A stretch of 30,745 nucleotides of DNA from Bacteroidales bacterium UBA3754 (lineage in GTDB: Bacteria > Bacteroidota > Bacteroidia > Bacteroidales > UBA1715). The DNA is taken from positions 3,704 to 34,448 of the forward strand of contig DFGI01000021.1 of the NCBI GenBank assembly GCA_002371705.1, in the 5' to 3' direction. Position 1 is the first letter of the stretch. The number at the start of each line of letters is the position of its first letter. The position numbers and the translations under genes were made by a program. Under the pieces are notes generated by a model. That model ran no database searches and was not told where the DNA came from. It saw only the letters and a program-made list of their open reading frames with translations. Positions 1 through 9,041 of this stretch are shown piece by piece.

Positions 1-254
1 CGGTCCTCATCGGATGCGAGCCACACATTTTTCGTTTCTTTCACTGCTTTTTTCAGCTCCGCCACAAGTTTTTTCTTGTCTGGAGAAATTTCATACAAAG
101 GAGCGAATGATTTTTCAACATCAATACCCAAACCTTTTTTCTCCAAGTCACGAATGTGTCCGTAACTTGACATTACCGTAAATTCTTTCCCCAAAAACTT
201 TTCTATTGTCTTTGCTTTCGCAGGTGATTCGACAATTACCAAATTCTCCGTCAT
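1..254 (-). CDS. topA: DNA topoisomerase I, N-terminal part (cut by window edge)
   Basis: The reverse strand from an ATG at 254 reads MTENLVIVESPAKAKTIEKF, continues through SSYGHIRDLEKKGLGIDV and reaches ASDEDR at the edge. This is the TOPRIM start of type IA topoisomerase I: the VESPAKAKTI glutamate motif is followed by the beginning of the acidic DxD-type motif. The enzyme relaxes negative supercoils in the cytoplasm. About 84 residues are visible; the rest lies before position 1. It is divergent from the penicillin-binding protein gene. A TAATTTTG box at 282-289 on this strand fits as its promoter and gives a leader of about 20 nt. The family call is secure. Confidence 0.95.
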   Translation of the reverse strand, partial: MTENLVIVESPAKAKTIEKFLGKEFTVMSSYGHIRDLEKKGLGIDVEKSFAPLYEISPDKKKLVAELKKAVKETKNVWLASDED

Positions 255-281
255 TGCGCATTCTGTCATTAAAAGATTTCG

Positions 282-289
282 CAAAATTA
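282..289 (-). promoter_or_regulatory. Putative -7 box of topA
   Basis: TAATTTTG on the minus strand matches the Bacteroidetes TAnnTTTG -7 element about 28 nt before the topA ATG. No clean TTTG -33 box lies at the ideal 19-21 nt spacing; CAAA (TTTG on the minus strand) at 303-306 is too close. Assigned from the -7 match and position only. Confidence 0.4.
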
Positions 290-362
290 AAAAAAACAAT
301 TACAAACAAGACTTTTCATAAAAAAAATACCAAAAAGACTTCCGATAATTCTCCAGATTCAA

Positions 363-370
363 TAAATTTG
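363..370 (+). promoter_or_regulatory. Putative -7 box of the penicillin-binding protein gene
   Basis: TAAATTTG matches TAnnTTTG and would start transcription near 377, leaving a 12-nt leader before the ATG at 389. This supports the internal ATG as the true start rather than the TTG at 206, which lies inside topA. The -33 element is not recognisable. Confidence 0.4.
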
Positions 371-388
371 AAACCAAAATTTTTACGT

Positions 389-2755
389 ATGCAAGAGGTA
401 CAAAACGGGGGGAAATCCCACAAAACGTTATACATAATTATATGGTGTTGCTGTTTACTGCCACTATTGTTCTCGGTAATTTTGTTTTCGCTGATTTCAG
501 CTGGAAAACTGGGATTTATGCCCACAATTGAGGAATTGGAAAATCCAAAAACGAAACTTGCCACTAACATTATTTCCGCCGACGGCGTGACAATGGGTAC
601 TTTTTTCAAGGAAAATCGTATAGAATGCTCGTTTGACGACCTTCCCCCCTACCTTGTTGACGCACTTGTTTCGACCGAAGACGCACGTTTCTACGAACAT
701 TCGGGCATTGACTATCGGGGATTATTACGTGTCGCGTTTAAAACAGTTTTGGGCGGAAACAAGAATTCCGGCGGCGGTAGTACCATTTCGCAACAATTGG
801 CGAAATTGCTGTTTCCCCGCGAACAATTCGACAACACACTTGACATTGTGCTCCGTAAACTCCGCGAATGGGTTATTGCCGTGAAATTGGAAAAAGCCTA
901 CACAAAAGAGGAAATTATTGCGCTCTACTTGAACAAATTCGACTTCCTGCACAATGCAAACGGCATTAAAATGGCGTCAAACGTGTATTTCAGCAAAGAG
1001 CCAAAAGAATTGAAAATAGAAGAAGCGGCAATGTTGGTAGGTCAATTAAAAAACCCTGCAATTTTCAACCCCGTCCGCTATCCCGACACGACCACGGTTC
1101 GACGAAACGTTGTAATGAGCCAAATGGTACATTATAATAAGTTGTCACAGGAAGATTATGACTCGCTGAAACAGCTTCCTATCGCATTGAAATTCAAACG
1201 AATTGACCATAAAAACGGTATTGCTCCATATTTCCGCGAATGGTTGCGAACAACAATGACCGCGAAAAAACCTGAACCACAAAACTACTGGAGCAAAGAA
1301 CTTTACGTTCGCGACTCAACTCTATGGGAAACAAGCTCACTATATGGTTGGTGCAACAAAAACGAAAAATCACCTGGCGTATATTATAATTTATATAGCG
1401 ACGGACTTCGAATCTACACGACCATTGATTCCCGTATGCAGCAATATGCGGAAAATGCAGTGAAAAAACACATGTCGGAAAACGTGCAACCAGCATTTTT
1501 CCGTGAAAACAAAAACAATTCCAAAGCACCGTTTTCATCAACTTTGACCAACGATGAATATAAAAGTAGAATCAACGCATCTATAAAACAATGTGAACGC
1601 TACCACTCAATGGGCGGAAAATCAATGAATTGGGACGAAGTAATGAAAGTATTCACAACTCCCGTTCCAACCACGCTATTCTCGTGGGACGGACCAATCG
1701 ACACAATTATTTCACCGCTCGACTCCATAAAATGGATGAAAAGTTTCCTACAATGCGGTATGCTTTCAATGGAAGCTCGCACAGGACAAGTCAAGGCGTT
1801 TGTGGGCGGCATCGACTACGAGTTTTTCCAATACGACCACGTGATGCAACAACGCCGTCAGGTTGGCTCCACGTTCAAACCATTCCTTTACACACTTGCT
1901 ATGCAGGAAGGAATTTCTCCGTGCAAACAATTCGCCAACGTACCGACATCGTTCTATGTAAACGACCAAATGTGGACACCAAGTAACTCCGACAAGGCAC
2001 GCAACGGCGAAATGGTTTCGTTGGCGTGGGGATTGGCTACATCGAACAACTGGATTTCAGCAAAATTAATGCAATTGCTTAAACCTGAACCTGTTGTGGC
2101 ACTTGCCCACGAAATGGGATTGTACAGCCACATAGACCCTGTTCCGTCAATCTGTCTCGGCGTTGCCGACCTTACATTACACGAGATGGTAGGCGCATAC
2201 AGCACATTCCCAAACAAAGGAATCCACGTTGATCCAATTTTAGTGACAAAGATTGAAGATAAATATGGAAACGTGATTGCGAAATTTTCACCTGCACAAA
2301 ACGAGGCTATCAGCGAAGAAGTTGCCTACCAAATGGTTGGATTACTTCAAAATGTAGTGAATATGGTTGACCGTGAGGCAAAAGCATACGGAACAGCAAT
2401 TTCGCTCCGTACACGCTACGGAATAAAAGTTCCACTTGCAGGAAAAACTGGTACTACCAACGACCACGCCGACGGCTGGTTTATGGGATTTACGCCAGAA
2501 TTGGTTACCGGTGTGTGGGTCGGCGGCGATGAGAGAAGTATCCGATTCCGCAGTTTCGCTCACGGACAAGGCGCGAGAATGGCGATGCCAGTGTTTGCAT
2601 ATTACATAACAGACTGTATTGAAAACAAAGACAAATTAGGATATACGTTTGGCGATTTTGAAAAGCCAGCTAATTGGGTATCACCATGTTATGGAAGCAA
2701 TCCTGCTCCGAAAAACACAGAATCCAACTCCAACGATTTTGATGATTTCTTCTGA
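389..2755 (+). CDS. mrcA: Class A penicillin-binding protein (PBP1A-type transglycosylase/transpeptidase)
   Basis: Bifunctional peptidoglycan synthase of 788 aa, anchored in the inner membrane by one segment at about residues 13-39. The GT51 transglycosylase domain shows STEDARFYEH (95-104, catalytic Glu) and GGSTISQQLAK (129-139). The penicillin-binding transpeptidase domain shows STFK (Ser494-Lys497), SNN (552-554) and KTGTT (686-690). All catalytic motifs are present, so it should be active. The frame is open back to a TTG at 206, but that start would overlap topA by 49 bp and add a lysine-rich, domain-free extension. I prefer the ATG at 389, just downstream of a TAAATTTG box. The stop overlaps the trmN6 start by 1 bp, suggesting coupling. 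The exact start is the main uncertainty. Confidence 0.93.
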   Translation: MQEVQNGGKSHKTLYIIIWCCCLLPLLFSVILFSLISAGKLGFMPTIEELENPKTKLATNIISADGVTMGTFFKENRIECSFDDLPPYLVDALVSTEDARFYEHSGIDYRGLLRVAFKTVLGGNKNSGGGSTISQQLAKLLFPREQFDNTLDIVLRKLREWVIAVKLEKAYTKEEIIALYLNKFDFLHNANGIKMASNVYFSKEPKELKIEEAAMLVGQLKNPAIFNPVRYPDTTTVRRNVVMSQMVHYNKLSQEDYDSLKQLPIALKFKRIDHKNGIAPYFREWLRTTMTAKKPEPQNYWSKELYVRDSTLWETSSLYGWCNKNEKSPGVYYNLYSDGLRIYTTIDSRMQQYAENAVKKHMSENVQPAFFRENKNNSKAPFSSTLTNDEYKSRINASIKQCERYHSMGGKSMNWDEVMKVFTTPVPTTLFSWDGPIDTIISPLDSIKWMKSFLQCGMLSMEARTGQVKAFVGGIDYEFFQYDHVMQQRRQVGSTFKPFLYTLAMQEGISPCKQFANVPTSFYVNDQMWTPSNSDKARNGEMVSLAWGLATSNNWISAKLMQLLKPEPVVALAHEMGLYSHIDPVPSICLGVADLTLHEMVGAYSTFPNKGIHVDPILVTKIEDKYGNVIAKFSPAQNEAISEEVAYQMVGLLQNVVNMVDREAKAYGTAISLRTRYGIKVPLAGKTGTTNDHADGWFMGFTPELVTGVWVGGDERSIRFRSFAHGQGARMAMPVFAYYITDCIENKDKLGYTFGDFEKPANWVSPCYGSNPAPKNTESNSNDFDDFF

Positions 2756-3459
2756 TGATTGCATTTCAATTCAAGCAATTTTCAATTTCGCAGGAACACG
2801 CCGCCCTCAAACTTGGAACCGACGCCGTGCTATTAGGTTGCGTGACCTCATTTCAAAATCCGAAATCAATACTTGATGTTGGAACAGGAACGGGAATTCT
2901 TTCACTGATTATGGCACAAAAATTTTCCTGCCCCATCACCGCTATTGACATTGACGAAAACGCAGTAATTGATGCAAACATCAACGTAAATGCAAGTCCG
3001 TGGAGCAACAAAATCACCGTGCAACAGATTAGTTTACAAGATTTTGCAAAATCAACAGCACAACAATTTGATGCAATAATCTGCAATCCGCCATTTTTCA
3101 CCAACGGCATTCACTCACCAGAAAAAAGCAAAGCAACCGCACGACATTGTGTGGAACTCACAGCAGAAACGTTTTTTTCGAGTGTGGCAACAATTTCAGC
3201 AGAAACGTGCAGTGTTTCAATAATTTTACCGACAAGCGAAAAGACAAGATACACAGAATCTGCGACAAATATCAACTTTTATCTTGTACAAGAAACAACA
3301 ATCTTCCCATTTGAAAACTCAGAAAACCCAAACAGAACCATTTTGCGATTCACAAAACAATGGGAGCCATTCACATCTTCAAGACTTGCCATTCGAAAAG
3401 ACAAAACTACATATTCCAATGAATATAAAGAACTTACGAAAGATTTGTATCTTAGTTAA
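2755..3459 (+). CDS. trmN6: tRNA1(Val) (adenine37-N6)-methyltransferase family protein
   Basis: A 234-aa class I SAM-dependent methyltransferase. Its N-terminus, FQFKQFSISQEHAALKLGTD, is the characteristic YfiC/TrmN6 opening. The SAM-binding motif DVGTGTGIL is at 41-49 and the N6-adenine catalytic motif NPPF is at 111-114. The known family member methylates A37 N6 in tRNA-Val1. The ATG overlaps the stop of the upstream PBP gene (TGATG), which fixes the start. Conserved members are about 240 aa, so it is full length. Specificity is inferred from family resemblance. Confidence 0.9.
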   Translation: MIAFQFKQFSISQEHAALKLGTDAVLLGCVTSFQNPKSILDVGTGTGILSLIMAQKFSCPITAIDIDENAVIDANINVNASPWSNKITVQQISLQDFAKSTAQQFDAIICNPPFFTNGIHSPEKSKATARHCVELTAETFFSSVATISAETCSVSIILPTSEKTRYTESATNINFYLVQETTIFPFENSENPNRTILRFTKQWEPFTSSRLAIRKDKTTYSNEYKELTKDLYLS

Positions 3460-3595
3460 TTTTCTACCTATACTACATTTATTAAATTAATGCATTCGTT
3501 AATTTCACAAATCAAAAGGCAATAGCAGATCACGTGATAATAAAAACTTGTTCATAAGTAATTCCCCAAAGCGAACACGAATCAGAGCAAAACTG

Positions 3596-3603
3596 TAATT
3601 TTG
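3596..3603 (+). promoter_or_regulatory. Putative -7 box before the GT2 / rsmG pair
   Basis: TAATTTTG matches the TAnnTTTG consensus and ends 18 bp before the ATG at 3622. No good -33 TTTG is found at the expected distance. The 162-bp gap 3460-3621 holds nothing else I can support. Confidence 0.35.
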
Positions 3604-3621
3604 TGGTAGATATACACAGCG

Positions 3622-4764
3622 ATGATTGAAATATCATACTCAGCAATAGAATTTTGGTTCTGCATCGTATTTATAGCGGTTGCGGGCATACAAATATTGT
3701 ATTACCTGTTTTTTTACCTACGGATTTGCATCGTAAAACGGAAACCTCTGCAAATGATTGAAGAAGAACCTGTTTCGGTAATCATTTGTGCTAAAAATGA
3801 AGAAGAAAATCTTCGTAAGTTTTTACCGTCAATTCTTAACCAAACGTACAAAACCTATGAGGTGATTGTGGTAAACGATTGTTCGGAAGACGACAGCGAA
3901 TTTGTATTGAATGATTTTTTGGAAAAATATCCAAATAAACTGCGCGTCAGCACTATTAAAAAAGACAGAAAATTTTCGCACGGCAAAAAATTGGCGATAA
4001 CCATTGGTATAAAAGCAGCAAAATACAACAAAATCCTATTTACCGATGCTGATTGTAAACCACAGTCCGACAAATGGATACATGCCATGCAACAACAATT
4101 TCGGGACAAAACAGAAATTGTGCTCGGCTACGGCGGTTATATTCAAAAACCAGGTTTGTTAGACAAACTCGTTCGTTACGACACCTACTCCATTGCCGTG
4201 AACTATATGTCGTTTGCCCACGCAGGTCTTCCCTACATGGGCGTTGGCAGAAATTTGGCATATACTAAAAATATTTACAACGAAAGTAGCAAATTCACCA
4301 CACACTACCACATCAGCTCCGGCGACGATGATTTATTTGTATCGGAAGTGGGACGGAAAGAAAACACTAGCATAGTGCTCTCACAAGAAAGTTTCACCCG
4401 TTCCGAACAGGTTTCGTCTTTTAAATATTGGAAATACCAGAAGATGAGACACTTAACCACATCGCCGCATTACAAATTCATTTATAAATTCTTGTTGTGC
4501 TTAGAACCTTTTTCACGCGAAATGTTTTATCTCTGTGCAATTGTGTATTGTATAACCCTCCCCGAAATATTCTTCTTGCCTATCGTGATTCTATTCGGAT
4601 GCAGAATGTTTCTATTTCTCTTACTATCAATACTTAACACACGGCGATTACAAGAAAAAGATTTGTGGATTTACGCACTTCCATTCGATATTTATTTACC
4701 AATACAAATAGGATTGTTACATTTGCGAAACAGAATTCATCCTCTCAAAAAAAATCAATGGTAA
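3622..4764 (+). CDS. Membrane-anchored family 2 glycosyltransferase
   Basis: A 380-aa GT2 enzyme. A hydrophobic segment at about residues 11-33 precedes the catalytic domain, which has VSVIICAKNEEENL (51-64, nucleotide-binding loop), VIVVNDCSEDDS (81-92) and the metal-binding DADC (142-145). A later SSGDDD acidic motif and a QKMRH motif replace the QxxRW of processive GT2 enzymes. Two further hydrophobic segments follow near the C-terminus. It probably adds a sugar to a lipid or polysaccharide at the inner face of the membrane; the substrate cannot be read from sequence. Its TAA overlaps the rsmG ATG by 1 bp (TAATG). Confidence 0.85.
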   Translation: MIEISYSAIEFWFCIVFIAVAGIQILYYLFFYLRICIVKRKPLQMIEEEPVSVIICAKNEEENLRKFLPSILNQTYKTYEVIVVNDCSEDDSEFVLNDFLEKYPNKLRVSTIKKDRKFSHGKKLAITIGIKAAKYNKILFTDADCKPQSDKWIHAMQQQFRDKTEIVLGYGGYIQKPGLLDKLVRYDTYSIAVNYMSFAHAGLPYMGVGRNLAYTKNIYNESSKFTTHYHISSGDDDLFVSEVGRKENTSIVLSQESFTRSEQVSSFKYWKYQKMRHLTTSPHYKFIYKFLLCLEPFSREMFYLCAIVYCITLPEIFFLPIVILFGCRMFLFLLLSILNTRRLQEKDLWIYALPFDIYLPIQIGLLHLRNRIHPLKKNQW

Positions 4765-5390
4765 TGATACAAAAATTGTACGAATACTTTCCTGATATAA
4801 CAAAAAAGCAACACGAGCAAATCGAGATGCTCTGCGATTTGTACACATATTGGAACGAAAAAATCAACGTAATTTCGCGAAAGGACATAGAAAACATTTT
4901 TGAGCACCACGTGCTTCATTCCATGGCAATTGCGAAATTCTTTGAATTCAAGCAGGGAAGCACCATTCTTGATGTGGGAACAGGAGGTGGATTGCCGGGA
5001 ATTCCGTTGGCTATTCTATTTCCAAAAGTTCAATTCACACTTATCGACAGAATTGCGAAAAAAATCACCGTTGCGAGCAACATCATTGCCGAACTTGGTT
5101 TGACTAACGTTGTTGCCCGTCAGCAAACAGTTGAAGAAAACAAAGAAAAATACGACTATATTGTAAGCCGCGCTGTAACAGCTTTTCCAGACTTTTACAA
5201 GTTGGTTCGGAAAAATGTGAGTGGCATATCAAACAACGCACTCCACAATGGTATAATTTACATTAAAGGCGGCGATTTTTACGAAGAAATGCAAGGATTC
5301 AAAAAATACAAGATTTATCCAATCAACGCATTTTTCTCGGAACCGTTCTTTGAAACAAAAAAAATAATTTATTTACCAATTGAACCCTAA
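4764..5390 (+). CDS. rsmG: 16S rRNA (guanine527-N7)-methyltransferase
   Basis: RsmG/GidB of 208 aa methylates G527 in the 530 loop of 16S rRNA using SAM. The signature WNEKINVISRKD is at 30-41, followed by the SAM loop DVGTGGGLPGIPLAI from residue 70, and later SRAV. The frame is open upstream inside the GT2 gene. ATG at 4764 is preferred over 4758 because it gives MIQKLYEYFP, the usual RsmG length, and a TAATG junction with the previous stop. Confidence 0.93.
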   Translation: MIQKLYEYFPDITKKQHEQIEMLCDLYTYWNEKINVISRKDIENIFEHHVLHSMAIAKFFEFKQGSTILDVGTGGGLPGIPLAILFPKVQFTLIDRIAKKITVASNIIAELGLTNVVARQQTVEENKEKYDYIVSRAVTAFPDFYKLVRKNVSGISNNALHNGIIYIKGGDFYEEMQGFKKYKIYPINAFFSEPFFETKKIIYLPIEP

Positions 5391-5395
5391 AAAGT

Positions 5396-5425
5396 TTTGT
5401 AATAAAAAAAAATCGTGTACTTTTG
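5396..5425 (+). promoter_or_regulatory. rpmH promoter, Bacteroidetes type
   Basis: TTTG at 5396-5399 (-33) and TACTTTTG at 5418-5425 (-7) are separated by 18 nt, close to the TTTG-N19-21-TAnnTTTG consensus. The start codon follows at 5479, giving a leader of about 45 nt. Confidence 0.75.
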
Positions 5426-5478
5426 CACACCGATTTACGGGATTAGAACAAGTAGAACTTTTTAAATAATAAGATAAA

Positions 5479-5637
5479 ATGAAACGTACATTTCAGCCTT
5501 CAGTAAGAAAAAGAAGAAACAAACATGGTTTTAGAGAAAGAATGTCAACAGCAAACGGTAGAAAGGTATTGGCTGCACGTAGAGCTAAAGGAAGAAAAAA
5601 ATTAACTGTTTCGGACGAATTCCGTCACAGAAAATAG
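5479..5637 (+). CDS. rpmH: Ribosomal protein L34
   Basis: A 52-aa, strongly basic protein starting MKRTFQPSVRKRRNKHGF and containing RMSTANGRKVLAARRAKGR, the unmistakable bL34 sequence. It is a structural protein of the 50S subunit. It carries the usual short acidic bacteroidete tail (VSDEFRH). It has its own promoter (5396-5425) and its own terminator (5689-5720), so it is probably monocistronic. The neighbouring rnpA/yidC genes found next to rpmH in many bacteria are absent here. Confidence 0.97.
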   Translation: MKRTFQPSVRKRRNKHGFRERMSTANGRKVLAARRAKGRKKLTVSDEFRHRK

Positions 5638-5688
5638 GATTCCTATTTAATTGATTAGTTAGTTTTTTTATTGAACATATAAAATTTG

Positions 5689-5720
5689 AGAGACTGTTTT
5701 TGGGAACAGTCTCTTTTTTT
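5689..5720 (+). terminator. Rho-independent terminator after rpmH
   Basis: A perfect 10-bp stem (AGAGACTGTT at 5689-5698 with AACAGTCTCT at 5705-5714) with a 6-nt loop is followed by a run of seven T ending at 5720. On the other strand the hairpin is followed by CAAATTTT, so it may also weakly end the convergent surface-protein gene. Confidence 0.9.
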
Positions 5721-5734
5721 GTGAAAACTATTAT

Positions 5735-8700
5735 CTATTTCTTTATCACTTGGACAGTTTTCTTTTTATTTCCCTGTCGTACCCGCATAACATACACACC
5801 AGCAGGGACTTGTGACAAATCAATTTTATAAGTGTGGAATCCGATTTGCAAGCCCACCAATTCTTGCGTAAACCGTATTTTTCCGAATTCGTCAACACAT
5901 TCCACCACAACCGATTCGCTTTGTTTCGTCGAAAATGCCAATACTGCGATGTCTTGAACAGGATTGGGAGTAACGCCATACACATTGAAGTCGTTGGAAA
6001 AATCCTTACAGTATGTATCCGTATAAAAAGTTTGATTTTGATTGCTGCTTGCAATTGAGGCAACTGCACAAACATACGCTGGCAATTCATTGTTTTTTAG
6101 TGCTGTCTTTGTGGAAAATTCATACGTCAGAACCATATTCGGCGACAATTTTCCTTTCCACAATTCCGTTAACGTTGGAAATAGTGGACTTGACAACGAG
6201 AATTCGATTTCCGGAATAATATCATTACCTGAATTCAGAACTTGAATCAGATAGCGGACTTTGCCGTTCTGTTCCGAAGCATCAACATCGGTAATCTGCA
6301 ATTTCATATTCGATAACTGAACAGGAATATATTTCAAAACTGAATCGGCGCAGCCATGCTCAGAACGTGCGACTAAATTCGCATAGGAATTATTTTCGTC
6401 GGTAAAAATATATTCAGGATTGTCATCGGTAACCACAACAGATTGTTCAAACGTCCACTCATATTCCGCCGCATTCTCCGACAAATTTGTAAATTCCACA
6501 TCAAGCGGAGCTGCTCCATATTCAGGGAAGAATGAAAAATCAGCCGTCGGCGTTTTTTCAACAACAATTTTTCCCGCCGTTTCGTTCGAGCAATCGTATT
6601 CCGTGGTCAATGCCAATGAATAATCGTACGTTCCACTTTCAGAGAATTGCAAAATTGGAGTTTTATCAGTCAAGACCTCATCGCCAATTGTCCATCGGCG
6701 CGACACAATAGAATCCGACGTTTTACCAAAATCCTTCAGCATAATATCCTTATCGACACACCCAAACAACATTTCGGGCAATTGCGGTTGCGGCAAACTA
6801 TGCGCCCGAATTGTGTCACGTGAAATATTCAAACAACCGTTAAACGTTTTCACATACAAGCCAACGGAATGCGGCAACGTATCATCCAAACGAACTAGAA
6901 GCATTTGCTTATACGACAACGGAACCCCATCGTACTCCCAATACCCCGAAACCATTTCATTATACGACGGGAAAACCGTTTCGTCGAAAATCAGAACAGA
7001 ATCACCAATACACGTGCGCGTATGGATAAATTCAATTTTCGGAGACTCAATAACCTTTACAGAATCAGTTATAGAATCCATGCAGCCATATTCAGTCGTC
7101 ACTTTCAGCGACAGTGGATAATACGCCACACTATCGGAAAAGAACTCAAATTTCTCTTGTTGTTCCGTTCGTTGAAGCCCCCACCATTCAGTGGAAACAA
7201 TAGCATCTGGTTTCGCCGTAGATGTGGAAACGATATCATTTGCAGTAAATTGGCACGCAATTTTCGGAGCGAATTGAGCAATTGGCTTTGCATGAATCAC
7301 AACCGTTTCTAGCACCGAAGATACACATCCCGTTTCGTTAGTGATATCCAATCGCACAGGAAATCTTCCTGCTGATGAAAAATGATGTTTTGAAGATATT
7401 CCTTCTAAAGTGTCAGATTCAATATACCACACATACGACGAAATTTGTGTGTTATCCGTTGTGTATGAGTTAGAAACGAACTCCGTTGAATCTCCGAAAC
7501 AGAAATTTTGCGACACAAAATCCGCAATTGGTGCAATGCCCGAGAGAGTAATTTCAATTTCATCATACGCTTCGCAACCACGTTCGTTTGTTACCATAAC
7601 CGAATAAGTTCCTTGACTTTGGATTTTGATGGTTTCAGTAGTTTCCCCCGTATTCCATTCATACGAAACAGCCTCAGCTGCATGAGAAACCAATCCAATA
7701 GAATTACCAGCACATAACGTGGTATCAGCCCCAAGTTTCGCCATAGTTGAAAAATCATCCACCGTAATTATGACCGTATCCGACACAATTGAATAGCCTT
7801 GATTATCAGTTATTTTCACCGCATATTTTCCAGCTTTCGAAATTGTAATTTCCTGTGTATTTTCTCCCGAGCTCCACTCATATGTATAATCGCCACTCAA
7901 ACCACAATTCCACACCACTGATTGACCATCACAAATCGTCTGACTTGGGATATACGAAATTGTTGGAAGCACAATATGCACAGTATCAATATAATCATAC
8001 CCCCAATCATCGGTCACATGCACAGAATACAATCCCGACTTATCCACAGAAATTGACTTTGTAGTTTCTCCCGTATTCCAGGTATATGTCTTAAAATACT
8101 CCCGTTCCGGCACCGAAAGAACCACAGGCTTCAAGCTATACGATTGCTTTATTGTCCCGCCCAACGAAAACTGTTCCCGTTCCGTTCCCGGGAAATATTT
8201 GCTCCGCAAATAATTCTCTACCGACTGCCGTTCAATATTAGAAAGTGGACGATTGTAGAAAATCATTTCGGCTATGTCGCCGTTGAGATTTAATCCTGGA
8301 TAAGGTGCCATACCTGTAGCATCATTGTAAGTTCCTACATAAAAATTGTATGAACTTATGATAGATGTTGATGATGGTAAATCAAGAGATTTAACATATC
8401 CATCTTGAAAAAGGGAGATCTGTTTTCCCATATTTATTGTTCCCGAATATAAAACATACTCATTAAGCATTAACAAGCCTGTTGGCATATAATTAGACGT
8501 GCCTAGCTGTACAAAATATTCAGGCACGTTTTCAATTATTAAAAAATGTCTATTTTTTGCTTTGCCTAACAACGATTTTGCATAGAAAGAACCCGTTTTC
8601 TTAGTTGTTAACCCTATACAGAACACTGTTTGTCCAACACTTCCCACGTTCAATATATTTCCACCATCCAAATAATCATTTCCATCAAAACGTAGTACCG

Positions 8701-8968
8701 CATGATTATTAACTTCCGAAACATCCTTTATCAAGGTTGGACTATTGTCTGCCACAGGTTGAGAGACCGATTCCGAAGTATTTGCCAAATTAATCCAAAA
8801 TGCCACTGGTGTTCCCGATTCCTGTTGAACCGAATCTGCACACCACCACGCAGATATGCCTGCTATTTCAGTAGGAGCGGATATTTGGGAGAATGCAAGA
8901 GGTATAGTTGCCATTGTTATCAACAGGCAAAACACATTACGAAGTATTGATGATATTTTTTTGAACAT
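5735..8968 (-). CDS. Secreted LamG/Ig-PKD repeat protein with type IX secretion sorting domain
   Basis: A 1077-aa exported protein. The start at 8968 gives a typical signal peptide (MFKKISSILRNVFCLL.., cleavage after AFSQ near residue 28). The upstream in-frame Met at 9013 lies above a TATCTTTG promoter box and is rejected. Residues about 35-260 resemble a LamG/concanavalin-A lectin domain ending IFYNRPLSNIERQSVENYL. Three similar Ig-like units follow at about 290-335, 362-405 and 433-477, each with a W-(N/S)-(T/S)-GE(T/N)T core. PKD-like segments come next. The last ~83 residues (NVYGVTPNPVQD ... VPAGVYVMRV) form a type A T9SS C-terminal domain, so the product should reach the cell surface or medium through T9SS. 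The ligand is unknown; an adhesin-like role is an inference. Confidence 0.9.
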   Translation of the reverse strand: MFKKISSILRNVFCLLITMATIPLAFSQISAPTEIAGISAWWCADSVQQESGTPVAFWINLANTSESVSQPVADNSPTLIKDVSEVNNHAVLRFDGNDYLDGGNILNVGSVGQTVFCIGLTTKKTGSFYAKSLLGKAKNRHFLIIENVPEYFVQLGTSNYMPTGLLMLNEYVLYSGTINMGKQISLFQDGYVKSLDLPSSTSIISSYNFYVGTYNDATGMAPYPGLNLNGDIAEMIFYNRPLSNIERQSVENYLRSKYFPGTEREQFSLGGTIKQSYSLKPVVLSVPEREYFKTYTWNTGETTKSISVDKSGLYSVHVTDDWGYDYIDTVHIVLPTISYIPSQTICDGQSVVWNCGLSGDYTYEWSSGENTQEITISKAGKYAVKITDNQGYSIVSDTVIITVDDFSTMAKLGADTTLCAGNSIGLVSHAAEAVSYEWNTGETTETIKIQSQGTYSVMVTNERGCEAYDEIEITLSGIAPIADFVSQNFCFGDSTEFVSNSYTTDNTQISSYVWYIESDTLEGISSKHHFSSAGRFPVRLDITNETGCVSSVLETVVIHAKPIAQFAPKIACQFTANDIVSTSTAKPDAIVSTEWWGLQRTEQQEKFEFFSDSVAYYPLSLKVTTEYGCMDSITDSVKVIESPKIEFIHTRTCIGDSVLIFDETVFPSYNEMVSGYWEYDGVPLSYKQMLLVRLDDTLPHSVGLYVKTFNGCLNISRDTIRAHSLPQPQLPEMLFGCVDKDIMLKDFGKTSDSIVSRRWTIGDEVLTDKTPILQFSESGTYDYSLALTTEYDCSNETAGKIVVEKTPTADFSFFPEYGAAPLDVEFTNLSENAAEYEWTFEQSVVVTDDNPEYIFTDENNSYANLVARSEHGCADSVLKYIPVQLSNMKLQITDVDASEQNGKVRYLIQVLNSGNDIIPEIEFSLSSPLFPTLTELWKGKLSPNMVLTYEFSTKTALKNNELPAYVCAVASIASSNQNQTFYTDTYCKDFSNDFNVYGVTPNPVQDIAVLAFSTKQSESVVVECVDEFGKIRFTQELVGLQIGFHTYKIDLSQVPAGVYVMRVRQGNKKKTVQVIKK

Positions 8969-8984
8969 AGACGCTCTTATTGTA

Positions 8985-8992
8985 CAAAGATA
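8985..8992 (-). promoter_or_regulatory. Putative -7 box of the T9SS surface-protein gene
   Basis: TATCTTTG on the minus strand (CAAAGATA on plus) is a full TAnnTTTG match 17 nt before the chosen ATG at 8968. The -33 TTTG is not evident. Confidence 0.5.
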
Positions 8993-9041
8993 TAAATATT
9001 CTCTTACATTCATCTCTACACGTTCAACTCTCGTCTTTCAT

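Noticed and set aside
206..388. TTG-initiated N-terminal extension of the penicillin-binding protein
   Set aside because: It overlaps the divergent topA start, lacks any domain, and lies largely above the TAAATTTG promoter box at 363-370.
6905..7312. 135-codon frame antisense to the surface-protein gene
   Set aside because: Shadow of a well-supported 1077-aa coding sequence; no recognisable domain.
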